Shown: positions 1-7,020, counted from the first letter of the stretch. The stretch is DNA of 13,821 nt from an uncultured Oscillospiraceae bacterium (GCA_900556525.1 USOZ01000023.1:1-13821), one strand, 5' to 3'. The notes: generated from the sequence alone by a model not told the origin. Numbers and translations are program-made.

Positions 1-2
1 GG

Positions 3-101
3 CTTGACTGTTCTATCGCCGAGCTTAGCGAAGCTCTGCTCGACCTTGAGATAGATGGAAAGCTGCGCGTATATCCGGGAAACCGCTACGGGCTGATATA
101 A
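3..101 (+). CDS. dprA: DNA-processing protein DprA, C-terminal end only (partial)
   Basis: Only the last 32 codons are in the window, read from the left edge to the TAA at 99-101. The tail includes ELSEALLDLEIDGKLRVYPG and ends NRYGLI. This is the pattern of the winged-helix domain that closes DprA/Smf proteins, where a helix rich in Leu and acidic residues is followed by a short wing with PGxRY. DprA loads RecA onto incoming single-stranded DNA during natural transformation. The Rossmann-like core is outside the window, so the call rests on this short tail. Another winged-helix protein cannot be excluded. The gene converges on the DUF3810 gene and shares a terminator with it. Confidence 0.7.
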   Translation, partial: LDCSIAELSEALLDLEIDGKLRVYPGNRYGLI

Positions 102-103
102 CC

Positions 104-142
104 AAAAAAATTCCGAGAACTTAACTTCTCGGAATTTTTTTT
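104..142. terminator. Bidirectional intrinsic terminator between dprA and the DUF3810 gene
   Basis: The arms at 104-119 and 126-141 are perfect reverse complements of 16 bp, each an A or T run plus a TTCCGAGAA core, with a six-base loop at 120-125. The A run on one side and the T run on the other supply a U tract in both directions. It can therefore end dprA transcripts (plus) and DUF3810 transcripts (minus). The stop codon and last codons of the minus-strand gene lie inside the loop and arm. Confidence 0.9.
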
Positions 143-1236
143 GATATATTTTTGAGATATTCCCCGATAACGAGGTCTGCCATTCGTCCGTAGCTCTTCG
201 TTCCGTCCGACTGGTCGTTTATTTTAAGATATGTGTCATTCACGGCGTTTGAAACCTCCGCGACAGGCGTATCAAACTGCGACCAGAATTCACTTTCAAG
301 ACAGATCTGCCGATAAACCCGCGCGTCGATCGTCCCGACTATCCTCACATATTCCTCATAGCTTACCGCCTTGTAATACGCGTTCAGCATATGCCCGAGC
401 GTGCTGTAAAACCCGCTGTATTCGAGGTATTTGTCACCGCTTCCGCGGCAGGCAAGATACGAAATGAAGTTTGCTTCGTCCTCGCGCATGAACCCCGTCA
501 GGTGTGAAAGCTCGTGGCAAATCGTGTGTCCTATATCCTCGGGCATATCACAGGTATTATAGTTCGCCTCCATTGTGTACGGCGTAAAAATCCCGACAAT
601 TTTCGTGTAACACATCAGCGGCGAAGCAAGCACAGGCTTTGCCTGCGGATAATACGACGAAAGCGCGGGATACTGCTCCGCTAGCGCATACATTGCGCTG
701 ACAGTCACACTCCTCAGGTTGTCGGGAAGAACGCACTGTCCTTTTTCATCAAGTTCAACCTCGTCAATAAGCCGATTTGTGTTTTCAATTATGTATTCGA
801 GCGTTTCGCGCACTTCGTTGGTCGTATACGTTCGGATATCAATACCTGAATACGCCGAAAAAGGCGTGCGGTAATAATTTATCCCGCAGCTGTACATAAA
901 ACCTGTGCCGACAAGCGAAAGCACCATTGCCGCCGTTGAAACCGACGAAAGCAGAAAACGCAGGCGCTGACCCTTTTTGCGCACAAGCTGAACTATAAAA
1001 TAAATTATTGCGAAAAGGCAGGTCAGCACAGCCAGCGTAACAACAATTTCGGCAAGCGAAAACGGAAAAATGCCGCTTATCCGCGCGAAAATTCCCACAA
1101 GAAACGGGTATATCACATCACCGTACCAGTTCGCAAAACCGACCGACAGCTTAGCCGTAATTCCCGCCGCAGCAAGCAAAACAAGCGCGACAGCGGTTAT
1201 TATCCAACGTACTTTGAGAGATTTTTTTACTTTCAT
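121..1236 (-). CDS. DUF3810 family membrane protein with a zincin HExxH motif
   Basis: From the ATG at 1236 the product is 371 residues. A TTG at 1254 in the same frame would add six residues but overlaps the upstream gene's stop; an AGGTG four bases before the ATG favours the later start. Three hydrophobic segments lie near residues 11-33, 58-85 and 94-118, followed by a long domain probably outside the membrane. That domain carries HELSH (H241, E242, H245) and, nine residues on, EDEAN with E254. This is the arrangement of gluzincin-type metallopeptidases. DUF3810 proteins share this layout, but no substrate is established. The gene directly follows the EamA permease gene and probably shares its promoter. 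Peptidase activity is an inference from the intact ligands. Confidence 0.8.
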   Translation of the reverse strand: MKVKKSLKVRWIITAVALVLLAAAGITAKLSVGFANWYGDVIYPFLVGIFARISGIFPFSLAEIVVTLAVLTCLFAIIYFIVQLVRKKGQRLRFLLSSVSTAAMVLSLVGTGFMYSCGINYYRTPFSAYSGIDIRTYTTNEVRETLEYIIENTNRLIDEVELDEKGQCVLPDNLRSVTVSAMYALAEQYPALSSYYPQAKPVLASPLMCYTKIVGIFTPYTMEANYNTCDMPEDIGHTICHELSHLTGFMREDEANFISYLACRGSGDKYLEYSGFYSTLGHMLNAYYKAVSYEEYVRIVGTIDARVYRQICLESEFWSQFDTPVAEVSNAVNDTYLKINDQSDGTKSYGRMADLVIGEYLKNISKKIPRS

Positions 1237-1243
1237 TCTGCAC

Positions 1244-2107
1244 CTATATTTCAATCAGCATACCGAGCGTTCCCGCGACTATCAGCGCAAGCCCGACAGC
1301 GGATTTTGCGGTCAGCTTTTCGTGGAAAACAAAGTACGAAAAAGCGATCGTCACAAGTATGCTCAGCTTATCAATCGGAACGACCACGCTAGCAAGTCCG
1401 TTCTGAAGCGCTTTGTAGTAGCACAGCCACGAACCGCCCGTCGCAAGTCCCGAAAGGCAGATAAAACCAAGCTCTTTCTTCGGCGCCTCGGCAACTTTCT
1501 TGCCCTTTCCCGTCACAAAAACCATCACCCACGCCATAATAAGCACAACAGCGGTGCGGATAGTTGTTCCGAGGCTTGATTCAATATTTTCGATGCCGAC
1601 TTTTCCGAGGATTGAAGTCAGCGCGGCAAAAAACGCCGAAAGCACAGCGTAAATCAGCCAGCGATTGCCTTTTGCGGACTGCGTCTGCTGCTTTTTCTCG
1701 ATCATCAGATACGTTCCGACCGCGATAAGTGCAACGCAAAGCCATTTAAGCCATGTTATCTCCTCATGAAAGAAGATAATAGCGAGAATTATTGTGAGAA
1801 TTGTGCTTGATTTATCTATCGGAACGACTTTATTTATATCGCCGAGCTGAAGCGCCCTGAAATAGCAGAGCCACGACGCGCCCGTAGCCGCTCCCGAAAG
1901 TACGAGAAAAATCCACGTTTTCGGCGTAATATCGACAATTCCGTCGAACGAACCGACTATCGCGGTCATAATCAGCGAAATTGCAAGTACAATGATCGTC
2001 CTTATGGCTGTTGCAACAGTCGAATCAGTTTTTCTTATCCCGCATTTTGCAAGAATTGATGTAACCCCCGCGAAAATCGCCGAGCCAAAAGCATAAATGA
2101 CCCACAT
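1244..2107 (-). CDS. EamA-family (drug/metabolite transporter superfamily) permease
   Basis: The product is 287 residues with about ten hydrophobic helices arranged as two homologous halves. The repeat shows directly: SWLCYFRALQ in the first half matches SWLCYYKALQ in the second. VVPIDK followed by a TI-containing helix also occurs in both halves, as do FFHEE and VFHEK. This two-EamA-domain form is typical of inner-membrane DMT exporters of amino acids or other metabolites. The substrate cannot be told from sequence. It is the first gene of a two-gene unit with the DUF3810 gene and has its own promoter just upstream (2141-2169). Confidence 0.88.
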   Translation of the reverse strand: MWVIYAFGSAIFAGVTSILAKCGIRKTDSTVATAIRTIIVLAISLIMTAIVGSFDGIVDITPKTWIFLVLSGAATGASWLCYFRALQLGDINKVVPIDKSSTILTIILAIIFFHEEITWLKWLCVALIAVGTYLMIEKKQQTQSAKGNRWLIYAVLSAFFAALTSILGKVGIENIESSLGTTIRTAVVLIMAWVMVFVTGKGKKVAEAPKKELGFICLSGLATGGSWLCYYKALQNGLASVVVPIDKLSILVTIAFSYFVFHEKLTAKSAVGLALIVAGTLGMLIEI

Positions 2108-2140
2108 TTTAATGTCTCTTTTCGCTATTTTTCTGATTAC

Positions 2141-2169
2141 AGTATATCACAACAAAGCGACAAGTGCAA
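2141..2169 (-). promoter_or_regulatory. Sigma-A-type promoter for the EamA-DUF3810 unit
   Basis: On the minus strand, TTGCAC (2164-2169) is followed after exactly 17 bases by TATACT (2141-2146). The -10 is preceded by TGA, giving an extended -10 (TGnTATACT). The -35 box is weak (3 of 6), which fits reliance on the extended -10. It lies in the gap after the ribU stop codon, about 34 bases before the start codon. Confidence 0.65.
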
Positions 2170-2170
2170 G

Positions 2171-2755
2171 TTATTTTTTTAGCGCGCGTGAAATCGGCTT
2201 ATAAATCACAAACGTTATTGCCGAGTCGATAGCCATTTTTGCAAAGGTAAACGGAGCGTTGAACCAGATGAGCGCGTCCCAGAGCGTAACGACCCCGCCG
2301 CTGAGCTTCTGATATTCGCCGAGAATAGCCTCCAACGGGAAGTTCATCGCCGTAACATAAAAAGGATAGGTTATGTAATAATTTACAAAGATGCTCACCG
2401 CCGCCGAAAGGACCGCACCGACCGCGCAGCCTATAAGCGCACTTTTCCGCGTCGGTTTAACGCGGTAAACTATGCCCGCAGGGACGACCATGCACACGCC
2501 AAGAATAGCGTTTGCAAGTTCCCCAACGCCCACGGAGTTGGTGGTGAGCAGGTGTATCGCGTTTTTGATTATGCACACTGCCGCGCCCGAAATCGGAGAA
2601 ACCAGAAACGCCGCAAGAAGTGCAGGCAAGTCGGAAAAATCGAATTTCACAAATCCCGGTATCAAAAAAGGAATCGGGAACTCAAAAAACTGAAGCACCG
2701 CGCCAAGTGCCGCCAGTACAGCCGTAACCGTGATGAATTTTACCTTTTTGTTCAT
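2171..2755 (-). CDS. ribU: Riboflavin ECF transporter substrate-binding subunit RibU
   Basis: The product is 194 residues, the usual size of an S-component, with about six hydrophobic helices. Near residues 37-54 it has KFDFSDLPALLAAF, a hallmark of RibU-type S-components, and the N-terminal helix has the Ala/Leu-rich start used to dock onto EcfT. RibU binds riboflavin and imports it with the shared EcfA/A'/T module, which is not in this window. The call is strongly supported by the FMN riboswitch in its leader. The start is set by AAAGGA a few bases upstream of the ATG at 2755. The gene stands alone between the riboswitch and the EamA promoter. Confidence 0.93.
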   Translation of the reverse strand: MNKKVKFITVTAVLAALGAVLQFFEFPIPFLIPGFVKFDFSDLPALLAAFLVSPISGAAVCIIKNAIHLLTTNSVGVGELANAILGVCMVVPAGIVYRVKPTRKSALIGCAVGAVLSAAVSIFVNYYITYPFYVTAMNFPLEAILGEYQKLSGGVVTLWDALIWFNAPFTFAKMAIDSAITFVIYKPISRALKK

Positions 2756-2780
2756 GTCAGATCATCCTTTCGACAGGGCG

Positions 2781-2817
2781 AAAAAGCAAACACCCCGACC
2801 GCAAAATGCAGTCAGGG
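2781..2817 (-). terminator. Riboswitch-controlled terminator in the ribU leader
   Basis: The minus-strand hairpin has arms 2808-2817 and 2793-2802, ten pairs including G-U wobbles, with a five-base loop, followed by a T-rich stretch ending in five T (2781-2792). It sits between the FMN aptamer and the ribU start, where an expression-platform terminator is expected. Confidence 0.7.
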
Positions 2818-2835
2818 CGCAAAAATGCTTGATTC

Positions 2836-2943
2836 ATGTTTCTTTCATCCGGACTATACCGTCGGTTTCGGAATTTCACCGAATCAGCCGCAAGGCTCGT
2901 GGACTTTACCACCGGTGGAGAATTTCACTCCGCCCTGAAACAT
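2836..2943 (-). promoter_or_regulatory. FMN riboswitch (RFN element) controlling ribU
   Basis: Read on the minus strand, the conserved RFN blocks appear in order: a GGGCGG-type start, GTGAAATTCTCCACCGG, a block like GGTAAAGTCCACGAGCC, a GCGGCTGA segment, GGTGAAATTCCGA, and ACCGACGGTATAGTCCGGAT. The closing P1 helix is ATGTTTC at the 5' end (2937-2943) paired with GAAACAT at the 3' end (2836-2842), seven pairs. FMN binding should stabilise P1 and switch ribU off through the downstream terminator. I found no convincing promoter in the short gap before the aptamer. It may lie within the preceding gene, or the RNA may come from read-through. Confidence 0.95.
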
Positions 2944-2962
2944 TGTTTTTTTGTTGAATTTA

Positions 2963-3382
2963 TTATTCTTCGCAGCCGCAGTCACAGCCGTCCTCGAGAG
3001 AAGAAAGATCAAACTCGAGAGTTTCGCCGCAGTTGGGGCATTCGATAGAACCGGAAGAAATAACGTCAAAGTCGGTTGTGATAGTGTTGTTGCAGTTCGG
3101 ACAAGTAATTTCGTACATATCGTCGTCGCAGCAGTCGTCACAGTCACATTCGTCCTCGCCGTAAACCTCGTCCTCGAGGTCGCATACGCTTTCTTCAAGA
3201 TCGGTAACAACATCTGTTACGTCCTCAAGGTCAGCGTCAATATCTTCAATGTTGAGCGCAATATCACCGAGCACGTCGAGGATAGCGTTGATAATCTTTC
3301 CCTCGTTTGTGCTTTCGTCGATCTTCATGCCCTCAGCAAGTCCCTTAATGTAAGAAACCTTTTCAGCAATAGTCATAGCCAT
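2963..3382 (-). CDS. CD1247 N-terminal-domain protein with a cysteine/acid-rich zinc-ribbon tail
   Basis: The product is 139 residues. Residues 1-60 (EKVSYIKGLAEGMKID at the start, then an acidic helix) match the small N-terminal domain known from the Clostridioides protein CD1247. The C-terminal half has two CPNC knuckles that would form one zinc ribbon. Around these lie extra cysteines, CDCDDCC before and CDCGC at the end, for 12 cysteines in all in a strongly acidic setting. It begins behind a strong AAAGGAGG site 32 bases after efp and is probably co-transcribed with it. No function is established; metal binding is inferred from the cysteine pattern. The small size and charge suggest a cytosolic protein. 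Confidence 0.8.
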   Translation of the reverse strand: MAMTIAEKVSYIKGLAEGMKIDESTNEGKIINAILDVLGDIALNIEDIDADLEDVTDVVTDLEESVCDLEDEVYGEDECDCDDCCDDDMYEITCPNCNNTITTDFDVISSGSIECPNCGETLEFDLSSLEDGCDCGCEE

Positions 3383-3414
3383 TTTTGTATCCTCCTTTTC
3401 GGATCTGAAGCCGC

Positions 3415-3978
3415 TTACTTGCCTGCGCGCTCCATGTATTCGCCTGTTCTTGTATCAATGCGGATAATTTCGCCGATTTCGATAAAGAGCGGTACGCGGA
3501 TCTCTGCGCCTGTTTCAAGCGTAGCGGGCTTTGTTGCGTTTGTTGCGGTATCTCCCTTGAAACCGGGGTCGGTATCGGTAACTTCGAGTTCAACGAAGTT
3601 AGGCGGCTCAACGCCGAAAACCTTGCCCTTATAAGAAAGAACTTTACATACCATGTTTTCCTTAACGAACTTGAAGCTGTCGCCTAAGTCGGAAGCGTTG
3701 ATCGGAACATCTTCGTATGTCTCGCTGTCCATGAAGTGATACAGTTCACCGTCGTTGTAGGTGTATTCCATATCCTTTCTTTCGATAAATGCAGTCGGGA
3801 ACTTTGCTGTAGGGTTGTAGGACTTTTCAACTACCGCGCCGGTAATAACGTTCTTGGTCTTTGTTCTTACGAACGCAGCGCCTTTACCGGGCTTAACGTG
3901 CTGAAACTCAACGACCTGCATAACGTTTCCGTCTTCTTCAAAGGTCATTCCGTTTCTGAAATCGCCTGCTGTAATCAT
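3415..3978 (-). CDS. efp: Translation elongation factor P
   Basis: The product is 187 residues, full length for EF-P. The N-terminal KOW-like domain contains [10 protein letters not shown], where Lys32 at the loop tip is the residue that carries the modification in other bacteria. The OB domains follow, ending in the conserved [17 protein letters not shown] binds between the P and E sites and relieves stalling at consecutive prolines. The start at 3978 has GGAGG about ten bases upstream. It has its own promoter and lies downstream of an Xaa-Pro-type peptidase gene, a pairing common in Firmicutes. The stretch 3888-3921, coding around FQHVKPG, is the apparent donor of the inverted copy found in the peptidase gene. 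Confidence 0.97.
   Translation of the reverse strand: MITAGDFRNGMTFEEDGNVMQVVEFQHVKPGKGAAFVRTKTKNVITGAVVEKSYNPTAKFPTAFIERKDMEYTYNDGELYHFMDSETYEDVPINASDLGDSFKFVKENMVCKVLSYKGKVFGVEPPNFVELEVTDTDPGFKGDTATNATKPATLETGAEIRVPLFIEIGEIIRIDTRTGEYMERAGK
3888..3921 (+). repeat. 34-bp inverted repeat, donor copy (inside efp)
   Basis: The plus-strand sequence here, beginning CGGGCTTAACG and ending GACCTGCAT, is identical over 34 bases to the minus strand of 4128-4161. The efp reading frame is normal across it, so this is the original copy. The centres of the two copies are 240 bases apart. Confidence 0.95.
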
Positions 3979-4021
3979 AAATAATAATCCTCCAGATAAC
4001 TTTAAATAATATATCTCTTAT

Positions 4022-4050
4022 ATTTTACACGAAAATCCGCAAAAAAGCAA
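4022..4050 (-). promoter_or_regulatory. Promoter for efp and the CD1247-type gene
   Basis: On the minus strand TTGCTT (4045-4050) is separated by 17 bases from TAAAAT (4022-4027). The surrounding 3979-4080 is very AT-rich and otherwise empty. The start codon of efp is about 44 bases beyond the -10. Confidence 0.6.
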
Positions 4051-4127
4051 GTACTTTCGGTAAAATTTATGATATTTTTTTAAAAAATCAGATATATATG
4101 AGCGTTTTCGGCGTTTTTGTCAGGTTC

Positions 4128-4161
4128 ATGCAGGTCGTTGAGTTTCAGCACGTTAAGCCCG
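4128..4161 (-). repeat. 34-bp inverted repeat, inserted copy (3' end of the M24 peptidase gene)
   Basis: This is an exact reverse-complement copy of 3888-3921 in efp. It replaces the last conserved codons of the peptidase gene before its normal tail and brings in an in-frame TGA (4145-4147). The expected C-terminal sequence NLTKTPKTLIYI resumes in the same frame immediately after it, at 4127 down to a TGA at 4088-4090. Confidence 0.95.
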
Positions 4162-5176
4162 CCGTAACAACGACCATATCCTCGATTCTCACGCCGTATT
4201 TTCCGGGAATATAAACTCCGGGTTCGATCGTGATTATCATTCCCTCGTGAAGCGTGAACGGACTTTTGAGCGAAACTGCGGGAGCTTCGTGAATTTCAAG
4301 CCCTACCCCGTGTCCGAGACCGTGCGTGAAATATTTTTCATAGCCCCCCGCGTCAAGCGTGCTGCGCGCAACGCTGTCCACGAGCTTTCCCGTAACGTCC
4401 GCACGGACGGCTTTAAGCGCGTCGGTGTTGGCACCCCAGACCGCGTTGTAGACATTTTTCATCTCCTCATCGGGCTTGCCGATGACTACCGTCCGCGTCA
4501 TGTCCGAGTGATATCCGTCCACGACTGCGCCGAAATCAAGCGTCAGAAAATCCCCGTTTTCAAGCGGCTTATCCGTTGGAACAGCGTGCGGGCAGGCGGA
4601 ATTTACCCCCGACGCAGCAATCGTGTCAAACGAGATGCCATCCGCTCCGAGGTCCATCATATAGAAATTGAGAACGGAAGCGACCTGCTTTTCGGTCATT
4701 CCCGCGCGCATCGAGGTTATCAGCTTCGAGAACGCCGCCTCGGCGATCCTCTGGGCAGCCTCGATCTTAGCGATCTCCTCCTCGCTCTTGATTATCCTCA
4801 TGCGCTCGATCGTTACCGAAAGCCATGTTGAAGAATCGACCGTAAGCGCGTTGAACAGCTTTTTATAGTCCTCAAGTTCGCTTACCGTAACGGTCTTGCT
4901 CTCGATCGAAACTACCTGAATACCCTCGTCCTCGATTATCGCGTAAAGCTGCTTGCGCAGGTCGGATAAAAGCAGCACTTCGCAGCCCTTCGCCTGCTGC
5001 GCAGCCTTTTCGTAATATCGCGAATCAATTATCAGCCAGCTTCTTTTCTTTGTGATAAAAACAACTCCCGCCGACGAAGAAAACCCCGTCGCATAGCGCC
5101 TTGAAACGGGACTTGTAATAAGCGCGGCGTGAGTTTCGTCTTTAAGCTCGGTCGCGATACGTTCTGTAATGTACAT
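4145..5176 (-). CDS. M24-family Xaa-Pro aminopeptidase, C-terminus truncated by an inserted inverted repeat
   Basis: The product is 343 residues: a creatinase N-terminal domain (about 1-125), then the pita-bread catalytic domain. All five metal ligands are visible: D214 (DFGA), D225 (SDMTRT), H289 (HGLGHG), E318 (IEPG) and E332 (IEDM). It should remove N-terminal residues before proline in the cytosol, using two metal ions. The frame ends MVVVTAGLTC. The normal tail, NLTKTPKTLIYI, is still present in the same frame beyond the stop, down to 4088. The stop comes from an inverted copy of efp sequence (4128-4161). Because the ligands precede the break, activity may survive. GAGG precedes the start at 5176. 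The gene follows aroQ by 32 bases in the same operon. Confidence 0.92.
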   Translation of the reverse strand: MYITERIATELKDETHAALITSPVSRRYATGFSSSAGVVFITKKRSWLIIDSRYYEKAAQQAKGCEVLLLSDLRKQLYAIIEDEGIQVVSIESKTVTVSELEDYKKLFNALTVDSSTWLSVTIERMRIIKSEEEIAKIEAAQRIAEAAFSKLITSMRAGMTEKQVASVLNFYMMDLGADGISFDTIAASGVNSACPHAVPTDKPLENGDFLTLDFGAVVDGYHSDMTRTVVIGKPDEEMKNVYNAVWGANTDALKAVRADVTGKLVDSVARSTLDAGGYEKYFTHGLGHGVGLEIHEAPAVSLKSPFTLHEGMIITIEPGVYIPGKYGVRIEDMVVVTAGLTC

Positions 5177-5208
5177 AAAAACCTCGTTCCGCAGAAAAAC
5201 TGCTTGGA

Positions 5209-5634
5209 TTATTTTTGTGCAAGCGCCGAAACGGCAAGCCTGTAAACATCTTTCCCGAATCCGCAGATAACGCCAGTGCAGACTGCGGAAATAACGGACT
5301 TGTGGCGGAATTCCTCACGCTTGTGAACGTTAGAGAGATGCACCTCCACGCACGGAACCTCCGCTGCGGAAATCGCGTCGCGGATAGCAATGCTATAGTG
5401 CGTGTAAGCCCCCGCGTTAAGCACGATACCGTCCGCATTTCCTCTGGCGCTGTGGATAAAGTCAATAATTGCGCCCTCGGAATTGGACTGGTAAAATTCA
5501 GGCTCAACGCCGATTTTCCTGCAGTACTCCGTAAGCTCCGCGTTAATGCTTTCAAGCGTGTCCGCGCCGTAGATCTCAGGCTCTCGCTTTCCGAGCATAT
5601 CAAGATTAGGTCCGTTGATAACAAAAATTTTCAT
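5209..5634 (-). CDS. aroQ: Type II 3-dehydroquinate dehydratase
   Basis: The product is 141 residues, typical for the dodecameric type II enzyme. It converts 3-dehydroquinate to 3-dehydroshikimate in the shikimate pathway. The N-terminus INGPNLDMLGKREPEIYG carries the catalytic Tyr22. N73 (LNAGAYTHYS), H99 and the following segment VEVHLSNVHKREEFRHKS, with R110 on the active-site lid, are intact. AAAGGA lies upstream of the ATG at 5634. The start is only one base past the TGA of the TIM-barrel gene, indicating translational coupling. Confidence 0.97.
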   Translation of the reverse strand: MKIFVINGPNLDMLGKREPEIYGADTLESINAELTEYCRKIGVEPEFYQSNSEGAIIDFIHSARGNADGIVLNAGAYTHYSIAIRDAISAAEVPCVEVHLSNVHKREEFRHKSVISAVCTGVICGFGKDVYRLAVSALAQK

Positions 5635-5635
5635 T

Positions 5636-6493
5636 TCAAAAATTCCTTTCGGAAAAATATTTTTCGTACATTTTTTTCATTTCAGCGGCGTCCTCTGCCT
5701 GTGTTCCCGCGCTTTCGCATATCACCGACGGCTCAAGTCCGCGCTTTGCGAACAGCTCCATAAGCGGCTGCGGTTCGGGTCCGAATTCCTTATCCGCGAA
5801 TGTCAAGTGACATTTTTCACCGCCCGCAGTGTACTGTATCCTGCTGAAATGAACGTGCATATTCTTCAGCCGCTCAAAGCCCAGCTTCTGCTCGATCTCG
5901 TCAAGGATAGCCGCGTAATCCTCCACAGTTTTTATCCCGCCGAGCGTGCGCGCATTAAGATGCCCGAAGTCGACGCACGGCAGAAATCTATCATCTATCC
6001 CGCAAAGCTCCATGACCTCGGAAAGCGTCCCTAGCTGATTTATCTTGCCCATTGTTTCGGGGCAGATCCTTATTTCGGAAAGCCCGTTTTCATCAAGCGC
6101 CTGCTGCGCCTTTAAAAGCGTATCTTTCGCCAGTTCAAGCGCGGCTTCTCGGCTCATTTTCGCGCACGAGCCCGAATGAACGACGATTTTTTCCGCTCCG
6201 AGCCGCTTTGCCGCCTGCGCGCTTTCGAGAATATACGAAACGCTTTTCAGCCTTGTTTCTTCATTTTCGCTTGAAAGCGAAATAAAATACGGGGTATGCA
6301 GAGAAACGTATATGCCGTGCTGCTTTGCGAGGTCGGGCAGCTTTTCGTACGTCTTTTCCGCTATACGAATGCCTCTGCCGCATTCGACTTCGTAGCCGTT
6401 AAGCCCCATTTCCAGCAGATATTCGGGAAGCTGTTCGGGAAATTTTCTTTTCCCAAAGCTCGTCGAATTTCCGCCCGGTCCGAATGTTATCAT
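5636..6493 (-). CDS. Endonuclease IV-like TIM-barrel protein (AP endonuclease 2 / sugar isomerase superfamily)
   Basis: The product is 285 residues. The series of metal-site motifs follows endonuclease IV (Nfo) in order: LHTPY (H66), VVHSGS (H106), CPETMGKINQLGT (E146), VDFGHLNAR (D175, H178), MHVHFS (H213/H215), EKCH (H229) and ICES (E260). Most trinuclear-zinc ligands are kept, but the DRH of Nfo reads KCH here, so one aspartate ligand appears to be lost. It could be an AP endonuclease acting on abasic DNA or a divergent sugar-phosphate isomerase. The fold is certain, the reaction is not. AGGAG lies seven bases before the ATG. It sits eight bases after the HAD phosphatase gene and is coupled to aroQ downstream. 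Confidence 0.8.
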   Translation of the reverse strand: MITFGPGGNSTSFGKRKFPEQLPEYLLEMGLNGYEVECGRGIRIAEKTYEKLPDLAKQHGIYVSLHTPYFISLSSENEETRLKSVSYILESAQAAKRLGAEKIVVHSGSCAKMSREAALELAKDTLLKAQQALDENGLSEIRICPETMGKINQLGTLSEVMELCGIDDRFLPCVDFGHLNARTLGGIKTVEDYAAILDEIEQKLGFERLKNMHVHFSRIQYTAGGEKCHLTFADKEFGPEPQPLMELFAKRGLEPSVICESAGTQAEDAAEMKKMYEKYFSERNF

Positions 6494-6501
6494 AAATGCT
6501 C

Positions 6502-6996
6502 CTATTTCAGCTTGCTGAAATCCCGTCGGAAAACGAGTCCCTCCGCGCTTCTTTTCAGCTTAAAAAGCGCGCCTTTTTCAAGGTGGAACGGTTCAACAAG
6601 AATTGTCTTTATTTTAGCGAAATTCCCGCCCATAACGTCGGTGAAAATCTGGTCGCCGACTACCGCGAGTTTATCTTTCGGCAGCCCCAGCCGTTTCACA
6701 GCCTTATTTATCCCGACAGTCAGCGGCTTTGCGCCCGATGACACAAATTCAAGTCCGAGCTTTGCCGCAAGCGGGCTTACGCGCTTGTATGTGTTGTTTG
6801 AAACTACTATCATCGCGATACCCAGACCGCGCATTTTATCGAGCCATTCGGGTATGCCCTCCTCAGCAGCGGGATTTCCGTGCATGGAAAGCGTATTGTC
6901 GAGGTCGAGAATAAGCCCCTCGATACCGTTTTCGCGCAAGAATTCCTCGTCTATGCTAAGAACGTTCTTTACCCAAAGCGTCGGCTTAAAAATCAT
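6502..6996 (-). CDS. yqeG: YqeG-family HAD-IIIA phosphatase
   Basis: The product is 164 residues. HAD motif I is DLDNT (D31, D33), motif II is VSNN (S66), motif III is the lysine in AKPL (K90), and motif IV is GDQIFTD (D115, D120). There is no large cap domain, which fits the IIIA subgroup and the length of B. subtilis YqeG. The substrate is not firmly known. In Bacillus yqeG belongs to the cluster holding yqeH, aroE, nadD, yqeK and rsfS. Here it is separated from those genes by rpsU and a palindromic repeat. Its ribosome binding site AGGGA lies at the left boundary of that repeat region, so the insertion may supply or disrupt its leader. Confidence 0.9.
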   Translation of the reverse strand: MIFKPTLWVKNVLSIDEEFLRENGIEGLILDLDNTLSMHGNPAAEEGIPEWLDKMRGLGIAMIVVSNNTYKRVSPLAAKLGLEFVSSGAKPLTVGINKAVKRLGLPKDKLAVVGDQIFTDVMGGNFAKIKTILVEPFHLEKGALFKLKRSAEGLVFRRDFSKLK

Positions 6997-7020
6997 ATAA
7001 TCAATCCCTGAGAGTAGGTC

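Noticed and set aside
2944..3000. Promoter directly before the FMN riboswitch
   Set aside because: An AT-rich TAATAA exists, but no acceptable -35 is found at 16-18 bases, so I do not call it.
2951..3634. Plus-strand open frame of 227 codons opposite efp and the zinc-ribbon gene
   Set aside because: It is antisense to two well-supported genes and crosses their intergenic gap. The protein resembles nothing I recognise.
4051..4127. Terminator for the M24 peptidase operon in the AT-rich gap before efp
   Set aside because: There are A and T runs but no GC-bearing hairpin ahead of them, so termination there is not supported.
4094..4160. A one-base frameshift at the peptidase 3' end giving a tail [13 protein letters not shown]
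   Set aside because: That frame is only the antisense of the copied efp segment. The family-typical tail NLTKTPKTLIYI is in the original frame, so no frameshift is needed.
4247..4831. Plus-strand open frame opposite the M24 peptidase
   Set aside because: Shadow of a gene with complete family motifs on the minus strand.
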